Shown here in pieces: positions 18,697 to 26,519 of a DNA stretch of 44,365 nt. The stretch's first letter is position 1; each line of letters begins with the position of its first letter. Below the pieces are notes generated by a model that saw only the letters and a program-made list of their open reading frames with translations, did not search any database and had not been told where the DNA came from. The position numbers and the translations under genes were made by a program. The DNA comes from an uncultured Rhodospirillales bacterium (lineage in GTDB: Bacteria > Pseudomonadota > Alphaproteobacteria > CACIAM-22H2): assembly GCA_937926175.1 (NCBI GenBank), contig CALANV010000003.1:1-44365 (forward strand), in the 5' to 3' direction.

Positions 18697-19623
18697 ATGG
18701 CCATGGATCTCACCAAGCTCAAAACGACCCTCGGCTCGGGTCTGCTCGCGTTTCCGGTCACCCACTTCACGGCCGACGGCGCCTTCGACGAGCCGGCCTA
18801 TCGGGCGAACATCCAGGTCAACATCAAGGACGGTCCGGCCGGCCTGTTCGCGCCGGGCGGAACGGGCGAGTTCTTTTCGCTCACGCTCGACGAGTTCCGC
18901 CGTGTCGTCGCCGCCGCCGTCGACGAAGCCGCGGGGCGTCTGCCGATCATCGCCGGCACCGGCTATGGCACGGCGATGGCGATCGAGTTCGCGCGGGCGG
19001 CGGAAGCGGCAGGGGCCGACGGTCTCCTCGTCCTGCCGCCGTATCTGATGAACGTCGAACAGGAAGGTCTGCGGCGCCACATCGAAGCGATCTGCCGTTC
19101 AGTCGGGATCGGCGTCATCGTTTACAACCGCGACAATTCGCTGTTCGCCCCGGAGACGCTCGAGCGGCTGGCGGAGTCCTGTCCGAACCTGATGGGCTTC
19201 AAGGACGGGCACGGCGATGTCGAACAGCTCGTCCGGATCCGCCAGCGCATCGGCGACCGCTTCGTCTACATCGGCGGCATGCCGACGGCCGAGGTCTTTG
19301 CCGTCCCGTATTTCGCGGCCGGATTCACGACGTACTCGTCGGCGGTGTTCAACTTCATCCCGCAGCTCGCGCAAAAATTCTACGCGGCGGTACGTTGCGG
19401 CGACACGGCGACGACCGATGCCATGCTGCAGCGGTTTTTCCTGCCGTATATCGCGCTGCGCAATCGTCGCCGCGGCTACGCCGTCAGCATCGTGAAGGCG
19501 GGCATGCGCCTGGTCGGACGGTCGGCCGGCCCGGTGCGGCCGCCGCTCACCGATCTGACGGACGACGAGATGGCGGAGCTGCAGCGGCTGCTGGTCACGG
19601 CCTTCGGCGATGCCATCGGTTGA
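18697..19623 (+). CDS. kdgD: 5-dehydro-4-deoxyglucarate dehydratase
   Basis: DHDPS/NAL-superfamily enzyme of 308 residues that dehydrates and decarboxylates 5-keto-4-deoxyglucarate to 2-oxoglutarate semialdehyde. GLLAFPVTHF at the N-terminus, the PGGTGEFFSLT phosphate/carboxylate loop, the Schiff-base Lys169 in MGFKDGHGD and the catalytic-tyrosine strand VIVYNRDN are seen. GAAGGG at 18685-18690 supports ATG 18697; ATG 18703 is possible. Together with udh it forms the oxidative uronate/glucarate route. The semialdehyde dehydrogenase that would finish the pathway is not in the window. Confidence 0.93.
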   Translation: MAMDLTKLKTTLGSGLLAFPVTHFTADGAFDEPAYRANIQVNIKDGPAGLFAPGGTGEFFSLTLDEFRRVVAAAVDEAAGRLPIIAGTGYGTAMAIEFARAAEAAGADGLLVLPPYLMNVEQEGLRRHIEAICRSVGIGVIVYNRDNSLFAPETLERLAESCPNLMGFKDGHGDVEQLVRIRQRIGDRFVYIGGMPTAEVFAVPYFAAGFTTYSSAVFNFIPQLAQKFYAAVRCGDTATTDAMLQRFFLPYIALRNRRRGYAVSIVKAGMRLVGRSAGPVRPPLTDLTDDEMAELQRLLVTAFGDAIG

Positions 19624-19724
19624 AGCAGTGACGACGGCAAAGCGCTGCCGCCGGCAGCCTCATGCGGTGCCGGTACGGTTCGGTTGCGCGGCGAACCGAT
19701 TCGACATGAGTACCGGATGACGAC

Positions 19725-20726
19725 ATGAGGCCCGTCCAGATCTTCCTGACCCATCCGCCCGAGGCGCTGCAGAACTATTACGGCAAGAAGGCGTTGGCGC
19801 AGCTCGAGGCCGTCGGCAAGGTCGTCGTCAATCCGCTCGGCCGAGTGTTGTCGGCGCGCGAGCTCATCAATGCGACCCAAGGTTGTCAGATCATCATCTC
19901 CGATCGGCAGACGCCGGGTGAAAGAATCGTCTTCGATTCGCTGCCGGATCTCGTGGCGTTCGCCCGTGTGGCCGTCGACATCCGCAACATCGATGTCGAG
20001 GCGGCCAGCGCCAACGGCGTTCTCGTGACTCATGCGAGCCCCGGCTTCGTGCAGTCCGTGGCCGAATGGGTCATCGGCGCCATGATCGATCTCGCCTGGC
20101 ATACCAGTCACTATACGTCGGCTTATCGGCAGGGTCGTGTGCCCGAGGCCCGCATGGGCGTTCAGCTGGCGGGCAGCACGCTCGGCGTGATCGGCTACGG
20201 CGCAATCGGCCGTTATGTCTGCCGGCTAGGGCTTGCGATGGGCATGCGTGTGCTCGTCGACGATCCTTATGTCAGGGTCGAAGATCCGTCGCTGACGCAG
20301 GTCGACCTCGACAGGTTGCTCGAGGAGTCGGACTTCGTGGTCTGCCTTGCCGTCGCCAACGCCGAGACCGAGGGGGTGTTGGGACCGTCGCAGTTCGCGC
20401 GCATGCGGCCGACGGCCTATTTCATCAACGCATCGCGCGGCAACCTCGTCGACGAAGCGGCGCTGGCGCGCGCGCTCGACGAAGGGCGCATTGCCGGTGC
20501 GGCCCTGGATGTTGGCCGTGCGCCGGACCAGATGCCGTCGCCTGAGCTGGCACGACGCGACAATGTCGTCGCGACGCCGCACGTGGCCGGTTTGACGCTT
20601 CCTGCGGTCGAGCACCAGGCACTCGAGACGGTGCGGCAGGCGGCCGAGATCGCGCAGGGATGCGTGCCCAAGGGCGCAGTCAATCCCGACCGGGCGGTTC
20701 GCCTGGCACGGCTCCGGCGCGCATGA
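19725..20726 (+). CDS. D-2-hydroxyacid dehydrogenase family protein
   Basis: Protein of 333 residues with the NAD-binding domain of D-isomer 2-hydroxyacid dehydrogenases: GYGAIG at 157-162, the substrate-binding Arg239 in NASRGNLVDE and catalytic His287 in TPHVAG. The segment that normally reads DVFxxEP and supplies the acid partner reads DVGRAPDQMP here, so the usual glutamate is missing. It lies between kdgD and the amidohydrolase, 101 nt after kdgD, and probably belongs to the same regulon. A role in reducing a glyoxylate- or hydroxypyruvate-like acid, or in oxidising a sugar acid, is possible; no substrate can be assigned. Confidence 0.85.
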   Translation: MRPVQIFLTHPPEALQNYYGKKALAQLEAVGKVVVNPLGRVLSARELINATQGCQIIISDRQTPGERIVFDSLPDLVAFARVAVDIRNIDVEAASANGVLVTHASPGFVQSVAEWVIGAMIDLAWHTSHYTSAYRQGRVPEARMGVQLAGSTLGVIGYGAIGRYVCRLGLAMGMRVLVDDPYVRVEDPSLTQVDLDRLLEESDFVVCLAVANAETEGVLGPSQFARMRPTAYFINASRGNLVDEAALARALDEGRIAGAALDVGRAPDQMPSPELARRDNVVATPHVAGLTLPAVEHQALETVRQAAEIAQGCVPKGAVNPDRAVRLARLRRA

Positions 20727-20793
20727 TCGGTGCGGCGATCGGCGGAAGAATCTGCGGAAATGAAGAAGAAAAGGAAAGCGGGAGGAACGAAGG

Positions 20794-21633
20794 ATGTCGA
20801 ACGGCGAGGAAACGAAACCGCGGCTCATCGCGCCCCCCGGGACGTGCGACTGCCACATGCATGTCTACCATCCGCGTTATAAGTCCCGGTCCGATGTCGC
20901 CAAGCCGCCGGTCGCTCCGCTCAAGGATTACCTGCGCGTCCGCGCACGGCTCGGAATAACGCGCAGCGTCGTCGTGCAGCCGGTCGCCTATGGCACCGAC
21001 AATAGCTGCACGCTCGAGGCCATCGCCGGAATGGGCGGGAGCGCGCGCGGCGTCGCGGTCGTCGATCGCAGCGTCACCGACGCCGATCTCGAGGATCTGA
21101 CCCGGCGCGGCATCCGCGGCATCCGGTTCCAGATGTTTCCCGGCGGCGTGCTGCCGTGGGAAGCACTCGACGAGTTGGCCGCCCGCGTCCACGCCTTCGG
21201 CTGGCACGTGCAGCTGCAGATGGACGGGTGCCTGTTGCCGGAGCGCGAGGCTCAGTTGCGGCGCCTGCCGGGGCTGCTCGTCATCGACCATGTGGGCAAG
21301 TTTCTCGAACCGGTCCCGGTCGATCATGCGTCCTTCCGCACGCTGCTTGGCCTCGTCGATACCGGACGCGTCTATGTCAAACTTTCGGCGCCGTACGAGG
21401 TATCGAAGGTGGGGGCGCCAAGCTATGCCGATGTCGGCGCGCTTGCCCGTGCGCTGGTGCAGGCGGCGCCCGAGCGCATGGTGTGGGCAACCAACTGGCC
21501 ACATCCGTCGGCCCCGGCGGGCCGCATGCCTGACGACGCGAATCTGCTTGATCTCCTGCTCGATTGGGCGCCGGATGAGCAAGTTCGTCACAAGATCCTG
21601 GTCGAGAACCCGGCCCGGCTTTACGGGTTTTAG
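20794..21633 (+). CDS. Amidohydrolase-superfamily lactonase/isomerase (COG3618), galactarolactone isomerase-like
   Basis: TIM-barrel protein of 279 residues. The first strand carries CDCHMHVYHP (His21, His23), followed by VVVQPVAYGTDN, FGWHVQLQMDG, VIDHVGKF and a late MVWATNWPHPSAP. This order is that of the group containing 2-pyrone-4,6-dicarboxylate lactonase, L-fuconolactonase and D-galactarolactone isomerase. The last family motif is usually SDWPH; here the aspartate is Asn234. Next to uronate dehydrogenase and kdgD, isomerisation or opening of the galactarolactone made by Udh is the best guess. GGGAGGA precedes ATG 20794. Confidence 0.8.
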   Translation: MSNGEETKPRLIAPPGTCDCHMHVYHPRYKSRSDVAKPPVAPLKDYLRVRARLGITRSVVVQPVAYGTDNSCTLEAIAGMGGSARGVAVVDRSVTDADLEDLTRRGIRGIRFQMFPGGVLPWEALDELAARVHAFGWHVQLQMDGCLLPEREAQLRRLPGLLVIDHVGKFLEPVPVDHASFRTLLGLVDTGRVYVKLSAPYEVSKVGAPSYADVGALARALVQAAPERMVWATNWPHPSAPAGRMPDDANLLDLLLDWAPDEQVRHKILVENPARLYGF

Positions 21634-21756
21634 GCCGCAAAGGAGGAGTGCGACGACCGGAAGATGCGCATGCGGCGTTTCAGCCGGCAGTCCCGGCATC
21701 GCCCGGGACCTGCGTCAGCGCCATGTGCGCCACCGCTGACAGGGCAGAGGCGGACC

Positions 21757-22410
21757 ATGCCGCGACAGAACCGCGTCGATCCTTACGGCAATCTCATTGC
21801 CACGTCGGCGCGCGGCACGCTCATGGGCAATCGCGGCTGTTTGCACGATGCGGACGGCCGGCTCACGAGGCGGCAATGGACGACACAGGCCTGGATTGCC
21901 TGCCGGTTGTCCTTCCAGGGGCGCCGGCGGACGATCATGGCACCCGGCCGGTATACCGAGCTGTTCTTTCTCGACGAGGCGACGGCGCTTGCCGTCGGTC
22001 ATCGGCCCTGCGGCGAATGTCGTCGCGATGCGTATCGGAATTTCAAGGCGGCATGGTGCGCCGGCAATCATCGGTACAACCTCGACGTCGAGGCGCCGGT
22101 CCAAGCGATCGATAGAATCATCCATGCGGAACGGGTCGGCCGACGTCGCTACGGTCCAATCAGGGCTGCCATTGGCGATCTGCCGGACGGCGTCTTCATC
22201 CATGACGACGAGACAGGAACGCCATGGCTCGTGGCCGGCAGCCATCTGATACGCTGGTCTCCGTTCGGCTATGACATGTCCCGCCCGCGACCGGCCGCCG
22301 GCACCGTCAGCCTGATCACGCCGGTGTCGATCGTTGCGGCGTTCGCCGCCGGGTATCGCGCCGGGGTTCATCCGACCGCAGCCGCGTTTGCGGCGGAGCC
22401 GCTGCACTGA
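21757..22410 (+). CDS. Conserved protein of unknown function with HRPCGECRR motif
   Basis: I do not recognise a characterised family. The 217-residue product starts MPRQNRVDPYGNL behind CAGAGG. It has a first block with GNRGCLHDADGRL, a block LFFLDEATALAVGHRPCGEC followed by RRDAYRNFKAAW (a Cys-x2-Cys pair that could hold metal), and a C-terminal block GTPWLVAGSHLIRWSPFGYD. I recall similar uncharacterised proteins in other alphaproteobacteria. No signal peptide or membrane span is seen. It follows the amidohydrolase by 123 nt and may be read from the same transcript, but nothing ties it to sugar metabolism. The start was chosen by the ribosome site and by the low-complexity Arg-rich reading upstream. 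Confidence 0.7.
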   Translation: MPRQNRVDPYGNLIATSARGTLMGNRGCLHDADGRLTRRQWTTQAWIACRLSFQGRRRTIMAPGRYTELFFLDEATALAVGHRPCGECRRDAYRNFKAAWCAGNHRYNLDVEAPVQAIDRIIHAERVGRRRYGPIRAAIGDLPDGVFIHDDETGTPWLVAGSHLIRWSPFGYDMSRPRPAAGTVSLITPVSIVAAFAAGYRAGVHPTAAAFAAEPLH

Positions 22411-22528
22411 GGAGCGCGTGGAGAAGGCAACGATGCAGCCTTGCCGTCACGTCCACCCGGGCCGCGATGAGGATCGCCTTCGGCTTACGAAGGAAGGCTC
22501 CGGCTGCAATGCGCCGGCGACGCGTCCG

Positions 22529-24070
22529 TCACATGACGGCGCCGAGCTGCCAGGGAGCGAACTCGTCAGCGCCGAAGCCAAGCACCTCGCTCTTGGTCTT
22601 CTCGCCCGAGGCGACGCGCAGGATCCGTTCGAAGATGCGGCGGCCGCACTCCTCGACCGTCTCGCTGCCATCGAGGATGGTACCGCAGTTGATATCCATG
22701 TCGTCGGCCATGCGCTGATAGAGCGGGGTGTTGGTGGCGAGCTTGATCGACGGCGCCGGCTTGCAGCCGAACACCGAGCCGCGCCCGGTCGTGAAGCAGA
22801 TCAGGTTGGCTCCCCCGGCGACCTGCCCCGTCGCCGAGACCGGATCGTAGCCGGGCGTGTCCATGAACACGAAGCCCTTGGCCGTGACCGTCTCGGCATA
22901 GCGATAGACCTCGACCAGGTTGGTGGTGCCGGCCTTGGCGGCGGCGCCGAGCGACTTTTCGAGAATGGTGGTGATGCCGCCCGCCTTGTTGCCCGGCGAG
23001 GGGTTCTGGTTCAGCTCGCCGGCATGGCGGCGGGTGTAGTCTTCCCACCAGCCCATCAGCGCGATCAGCTTCTCGCCCACTTCCCGGCTCACGGCGCGAC
23101 GGGCGAGCAGGTGCTCGGCACCGTAGGTTTCCGGTGTCTCCGACAGGATCACGGTGCCGCCGTGCCGTACCACGAGGTCCGCGGCCGCGCCCAATGCTGG
23201 GTTGGCCGAGATGCCCGAATAGCCGTCCGAGCCGCCGCACTGCAGCCCGATGGTGAGGTGAGAGGCGGGCACCGGCGTGCGCGTCACCCGGTTCACGTCG
23301 GGCAACAGCTCGCGGATCTGGGCGATGCCGCGCGCCACGCTCTTCCGGGTGCCGCCGGATTCCTGGATGGTGAAGGCGCGGAAGCGGTCGCCCTCGACCA
23401 GGCCGCCCGCCGTCATCAGGCCGCCGATTTGGTTGACCTCGCAACCCAGCCCGATCACGAAGACGGCGGCGAAGTTGGGGTGACGGGCATAGCCGGCGAG
23501 CGTCCGACGCAGTACGTCGAGCGCGTCGCCGTCGTTCATGCCGCAGCCGGTCTTGTGGGTGAGCGCGACCACGCCGTCGACATTGGGAAAGTCGGCGAGC
23601 GGATCGTGGCCGGTGAAGGGGTTGGCCTTGAACGCTTCGGCGATGTAGTTGGCGACCGTGGCCGAGCAGTTCACCGAGGTCAGGATGCCGATGTAGTTGC
23701 GCGTCGCCACCCGTCCGTCCGGGCGCACGATGCCCTGGAAGGTGGCAGGCGGGTCGATGTACTGCGTCGGCCGGGCATCCGCACCGAAGGCGTACTCGCG
23801 CGCAAACTCGCCCATGGCGCAGTTGTGGGTGTGGACGTGGTCGCCGGGTTGGATGGCTGTGGTGGCGAAGCCGATGATCTGCGCGTAGCGCCGTACCGGT
23901 TCGCCCGTGGCAATCGGGCGGGTAGCGACCTTGTGCCCGGCCGGGATGGCGGCGCGCGTCACCACCTCCTCGCCCGGAAGCGCCGTCCCCGGCAGAATAT
24001 CCGTCCGCGCCACGACCACGTTGTCCGATTCGTGCAGACGGATGGTCAGCTTCGCCGCGGCATCAGCCAT
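22529..24070 (-). CDS. UxaA/GarD-family altronate or galactarate dehydratase
   Basis: Dehydratase of 513 residues. The N-terminal ~90 residues form the SAF domain (HKVATRPIATGEPV ending VHTHNCAMGEF) and the rest the iron-dependent catalytic domain, with THKTGCGMNDGD, VIGLGCEVNQIGG, LQCGGSDGYSGISANP and NPSPGNKAGGITT. Altronate dehydratase makes 2-keto-3-deoxygluconate; galactarate dehydratase makes 5-keto-4-deoxyglucarate, the substrate of the nearby KdgD. The HTHN motif and NKAGGITT look more like UxaA, but length and context allow either. AAAGGAG precedes the ATG at 24070. It is divergent from the FAH-family gene, with a promoter-overlapping inverted repeat upstream. Confidence 0.88.
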   Translation of the reverse strand: MADAAAKLTIRLHESDNVVVARTDILPGTALPGEEVVTRAAIPAGHKVATRPIATGEPVRRYAQIIGFATTAIQPGDHVHTHNCAMGEFAREYAFGADARPTQYIDPPATFQGIVRPDGRVATRNYIGILTSVNCSATVANYIAEAFKANPFTGHDPLADFPNVDGVVALTHKTGCGMNDGDALDVLRRTLAGYARHPNFAAVFVIGLGCEVNQIGGLMTAGGLVEGDRFRAFTIQESGGTRKSVARGIAQIRELLPDVNRVTRTPVPASHLTIGLQCGGSDGYSGISANPALGAAADLVVRHGGTVILSETPETYGAEHLLARRAVSREVGEKLIALMGWWEDYTRRHAGELNQNPSPGNKAGGITTILEKSLGAAAKAGTTNLVEVYRYAETVTAKGFVFMDTPGYDPVSATGQVAGGANLICFTTGRGSVFGCKPAPSIKLATNTPLYQRMADDMDINCGTILDGSETVEECGRRIFERILRVASGEKTKSEVLGFGADEFAPWQLGAVM

Positions 24071-24428
24071 GACCGTAAGACTCCTTTGCTCGTATGGTGG
24101 GCATTATACGATGCCTCGGCCGCGACTTGCCAAGGCAGGCTCTTGACCTCTACGATCCGCCACCCGTTTCGACGGGCTATTGTCGAAGGTGGGTCTTGGG
24201 CGCACGGTTACAATCGAAACGTGTGTCCGCGATTCTCGTTTCGGCGGTATGCCGGGTCTGCGGTGTCGAATCTGGCGGATCGGTCACAATCTCCGGTGTC
24301 CGTATTCCACAAGGAGCGGTGGTGCGCGCTGATCCTGCCGTATGGGCACCGGTGCTGCGCGCGTCGGCGCGTCGGTCGTGTGCTCTGAGACCCGTTACGA
24401 ACACTCTACATCTTTGGGGGAACATCCT
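24071..24428. promoter_or_regulatory. Divergent promoter region with inverted repeat over a TATAAT box
   Basis: In this 358-bp gap the minus strand carries TATAAT (24108 down to 24103), with TTGGCA 19 bp upstream. An inverted repeat TCGTAT-N10-ATACGA (24090-24111) covers the -10 box and the expected start site, just before the AAAGGAG of the dehydratase gene. A repressor here would block transcription; the binding protein is unknown, and one of the two GntR proteins is a candidate. Toward the plus-strand gene I see only its GGGGGAA ribosome site and no clear promoter. No small gene is supported in the remainder. Confidence 0.5.
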
Positions 24429-25280
24429 ATGAAGCTTCTGCGATACGGACCGAAGGGCAAGGAGAAGCCGGGCCTTCTCGACGAAGACGGCAAGATCCGG
24501 GACCTGTCGCGTCAGATAAAGGACATCACGCCGGTGACGCTCGAGCCGGCGACGCTCAACAAGCTCAAGAAGCTCAATGTCGCACGGCTGCCGGTAGTGA
24601 AGGGCCGTCCGCGCCTCGGCCCGCCTATCAATGGTGTGCGCAAGTTCATCGCCATCGGCCTCAACTACGAGGACCATGCGCGCGAGAGCGGGGCGCCGAT
24701 CCCCAAGGAGCCCGTCGTGTTCATGAAGGCGACGAGCTGCATTTCGGGGCCGAACGACCCGATCATGCTGCCGAAGGATTCGCAGAAGACCGACTGGGAG
24801 GTCGAACTCGGCGTCGTGATCGGCCGCACGGCGCGCTACGTGCCCGAAGAAAAGGCGCTGTCGTACGTCGCCGGCTATCTGGTCGTGAACGACGTGTCGG
24901 AGCGCGAGTACCAGCTCGAGCGCAGCGGCGGCCAGTGGGACAAGGGCAAGGGCTGTGACACCTTCGGTCCGATCGGACCGTGGCTGGTTACGCGCGACGA
25001 GATCAAGGATCCGCAGAATCTGCGGCTCTGGCTCGAGGTCAACGGCAAGATGGTCCAGAACGGTTCGACGAAGACCATGATCTTCACCGTCGCGCATCTG
25101 GTCAGCTATCTCAGCCGTTTCATGACGCTCGAGCCCGGCGACATCATCACGACCGGCACGCCGCCCGGCGTGGGGCTCGGTATGAAGCCGCCGCAGTACC
25201 TGAAGGCCGGCGACGTTGTGCGTCTCGGCGTCGACGGCCTTGGCGAACAACAGCAGAAGGTCGTGGCGTTCCGTGGTTAG
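24429..25280 (+). CDS. Fumarylacetoacetate hydrolase-family protein, 2,4-diketo-3-deoxy-acid hydrolase-like
   Basis: FAH-fold enzyme of 283 residues. Metal ligands are visible as Glu124 and Glu126 (DWEVELGVVIG) and Asp155 (VVNDVSERE); GLNYEDHARE with His83 and TTGTPPGVGLGMKPP are the family active-site blocks. The N-terminus KLLRYGPKGKEKPGLLDEDG is typical of the group annotated as 2,4-diketo-3-deoxy-L-fuconate/rhamnonate hydrolase or ureidoglycolate lyase. In a sugar-acid locus the diketo-deoxy acid hydrolase role, giving pyruvate plus lactate or glycolate, is the better guess. It is followed by a TRAP binding-protein gene. Confidence 0.85.
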   Translation: MKLLRYGPKGKEKPGLLDEDGKIRDLSRQIKDITPVTLEPATLNKLKKLNVARLPVVKGRPRLGPPINGVRKFIAIGLNYEDHARESGAPIPKEPVVFMKATSCISGPNDPIMLPKDSQKTDWEVELGVVIGRTARYVPEEKALSYVAGYLVVNDVSEREYQLERSGGQWDKGKGCDTFGPIGPWLVTRDEIKDPQNLRLWLEVNGKMVQNGSTKTMIFTVAHLVSYLSRFMTLEPGDIITTGTPPGVGLGMKPPQYLKAGDVVRLGVDGLGEQQQKVVAFRG

Positions 25281-25281
25281 G

Positions 25282-25345
25282 ATTTGATCGACTGATTTGA
25301 TCGACTGTAACCGTTCAGAGACTTGATCGCATGTAACCGTTCAGA
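25282..25345. repeat. Short direct repeats upstream of the orphan TRAP binding-protein gene
   Basis: ATTTGATCGACTG is repeated in perfect tandem at 25282-25294 and 25295-25307. Overlapping this, a 23-bp unit (TTGATCG, two variable bases, then TGTAACCGTTCAGA) occurs at 25297-25319 and 25323-25345 with only two mismatches, a 26-bp period. A partial third copy (TCGCAACGTAACCG) is at 25351-25364. Either operator repeats or slippage could explain them. Confidence 0.75.
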
Positions 25346-25366
25346 CAAGCTCGCAACGTAACCGGA

Positions 25367-25394
25367 CCGTGCCCCCCGCGATAAGGGGGCACGG
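25367..25394 (+). promoter_or_regulatory. 10-bp leader hairpin before the TRAP binding-protein gene
   Basis: CCGTGCCCCC and GGGGGCACGG form a perfect 10-bp stem around an 8-nt loop, ending shortly before the AGGGAGGAGG ribosome site. No T-run follows. It may protect the 5' end of the binding-protein mRNA or limit read-through from the FAH gene. Confidence 0.55.
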
Positions 25395-25418
25395 CCGCTC
25401 AGGGAGGAGGAGAAGCGA

Positions 25419-26411
25419 ATGACGTTCCGTCACCTTGCGGCTGTCACCGCAGCATTGGCTTTCGCACTGCCGTTCGGCGCTGCCGAAGCGCAGACGAAGC
25501 TCAAATTTGCTCACGTCTACGAGACGAGCGAGCCGTACCACACCGAAGCGGTGTGGGCGGCGGGCGAGATCGCGAAGCGCACCAACAACAAGTATCAGAT
25601 TGAGGTGTTCCCGGCCTCGGCACTGGGCAACGAGCAGCAGATCAACCAGGCGTTGCCGCTGGGAACGATCGACATGATCTATACGGGCGTTGCGTTCGCA
25701 GGCGCGACGTACAAGCCGATCTCGATCAGCAACGCGCCTTACATGTTCCGTGATTTCGATCATTGGAAGGCCTATTCCGAGAGCGACCTGTTCAGGGAAC
25801 TCGCCGCCGGCTATGACAAGGCGAGCGGCAACAAGGTCCTGGCGCTAACCTACTACGGCGCGCGACACACGACTGCGAACCGGCCAATCAACACGCCGGC
25901 CGACATGAAAGGCATGAAGCTGCGCGTGCCGCAGGCGCCGCTCTACCTCATGTACCCCAAGGCGGTTGGCGCAAACGCCACGCCCATCGCCTTTGCGGAA
26001 GTGTATCTCGCTCTCCAGCAAGGTACGGTCGACGGGCAGGAGAATCCGCTGCCGACCATTCAGGCGAAAAAGTTCTACGAGGTACAGTCGCACATCAATC
26101 TGACCGGACACATCATCGAGAGCCTGGTGACCGTCGTCGGCGGGCCGTTGTGGAGAAAGCTGAACGACGACGAGCGCAAGATCTTCGAGGAGGTCTTCAA
26201 GCAGGCGGCGGAACGGGCGAGCAAGGCCATCCGCGAGGCGGAGCTCAAGCTGCCCGAATGGTTCAAGGCGCAGGGCAAGACGATCGTGAACCCGGACCTC
26301 AAGGCGTTCCGCGAGGCGGCCGAGAAGCTGCATAATGATCCCTCGGCCGGCGCCGGCTGGACCAAGGAGCACTACGACCGGCTGCAGCGGCTCGCTGCCA
26401 AGACGAACTGA
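25419..26411 (+). CDS. TRAP transporter substrate-binding protein (orphan DctP)
   Basis: Periplasmic binding protein of 330 residues with a Sec signal ending near AEAQT (residue 24). Arg169 in MKGMKLRVP is the conserved carboxylate ligand, and FAEVYLALQQGTVDGQENPL is the DctP hallmark. It is clearly paralogous to the protein at 29213-30214 (KLKFAHVYETSEPYH versus KLRFAHVYETTEAYH, and near-identical later blocks). No dctQM follows; a strong terminator does. It may share the membrane subunits encoded at 31529-33366 or use others elsewhere. Confidence 0.93.
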   Translation: MTFRHLAAVTAALAFALPFGAAEAQTKLKFAHVYETSEPYHTEAVWAAGEIAKRTNNKYQIEVFPASALGNEQQINQALPLGTIDMIYTGVAFAGATYKPISISNAPYMFRDFDHWKAYSESDLFRELAAGYDKASGNKVLALTYYGARHTTANRPINTPADMKGMKLRVPQAPLYLMYPKAVGANATPIAFAEVYLALQQGTVDGQENPLPTIQAKKFYEVQSHINLTGHIIESLVTVVGGPLWRKLNDDERKIFEEVFKQAAERASKAIREAELKLPEWFKAQGKTIVNPDLKAFREAAEKLHNDPSAGAGWTKEHYDRLQRLAAKTN

Positions 26412-26432
26412 GCGTCAGCCGTTCTCCGGCGG

Positions 26433-26460
26433 AAAGGGCGGGCTCAGGCTCGCCCTTTTT
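26433..26460 (+). terminator. Rho-independent terminator
   Basis: AAAGGGCGGGC, loop TCAG and GCTCGCCCTTT form an 11-bp stem with one G-U pair, followed by a T-run. It ends the FAH/TRAP binding-protein transcript 21 nt after the stop codon. Confidence 0.9.
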
Positions 26461-26519
26461 GCTTTGGCGCAGCCGTGATGCGGATCACGAGTGATGTGGC
26501 GGCCGGCCGCAGGGCGTCT

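Noticed and set aside
19670..19716. Nested inverted repeats before the hydroxyacid dehydrogenase as a riboswitch
   Set aside because: CCGGTAC/GTACCGG and GGTTCG/CGAACC can pair, but no known riboswitch core is visible and the gap is only 101 nt.
22477..22493. CCTTCG-GCTTA-CGAAGG as a terminator between convergent genes
   Set aside because: The stem is only 6 bp and there is no T-run on either strand.
22334..24388. Long plus-strand open frame opposite the UxaA-type dehydratase
   Set aside because: It is Arg/Asp/His-rich with no family motif and mirrors the codon pattern of the well-supported minus-strand gene, as expected in GC-rich DNA.
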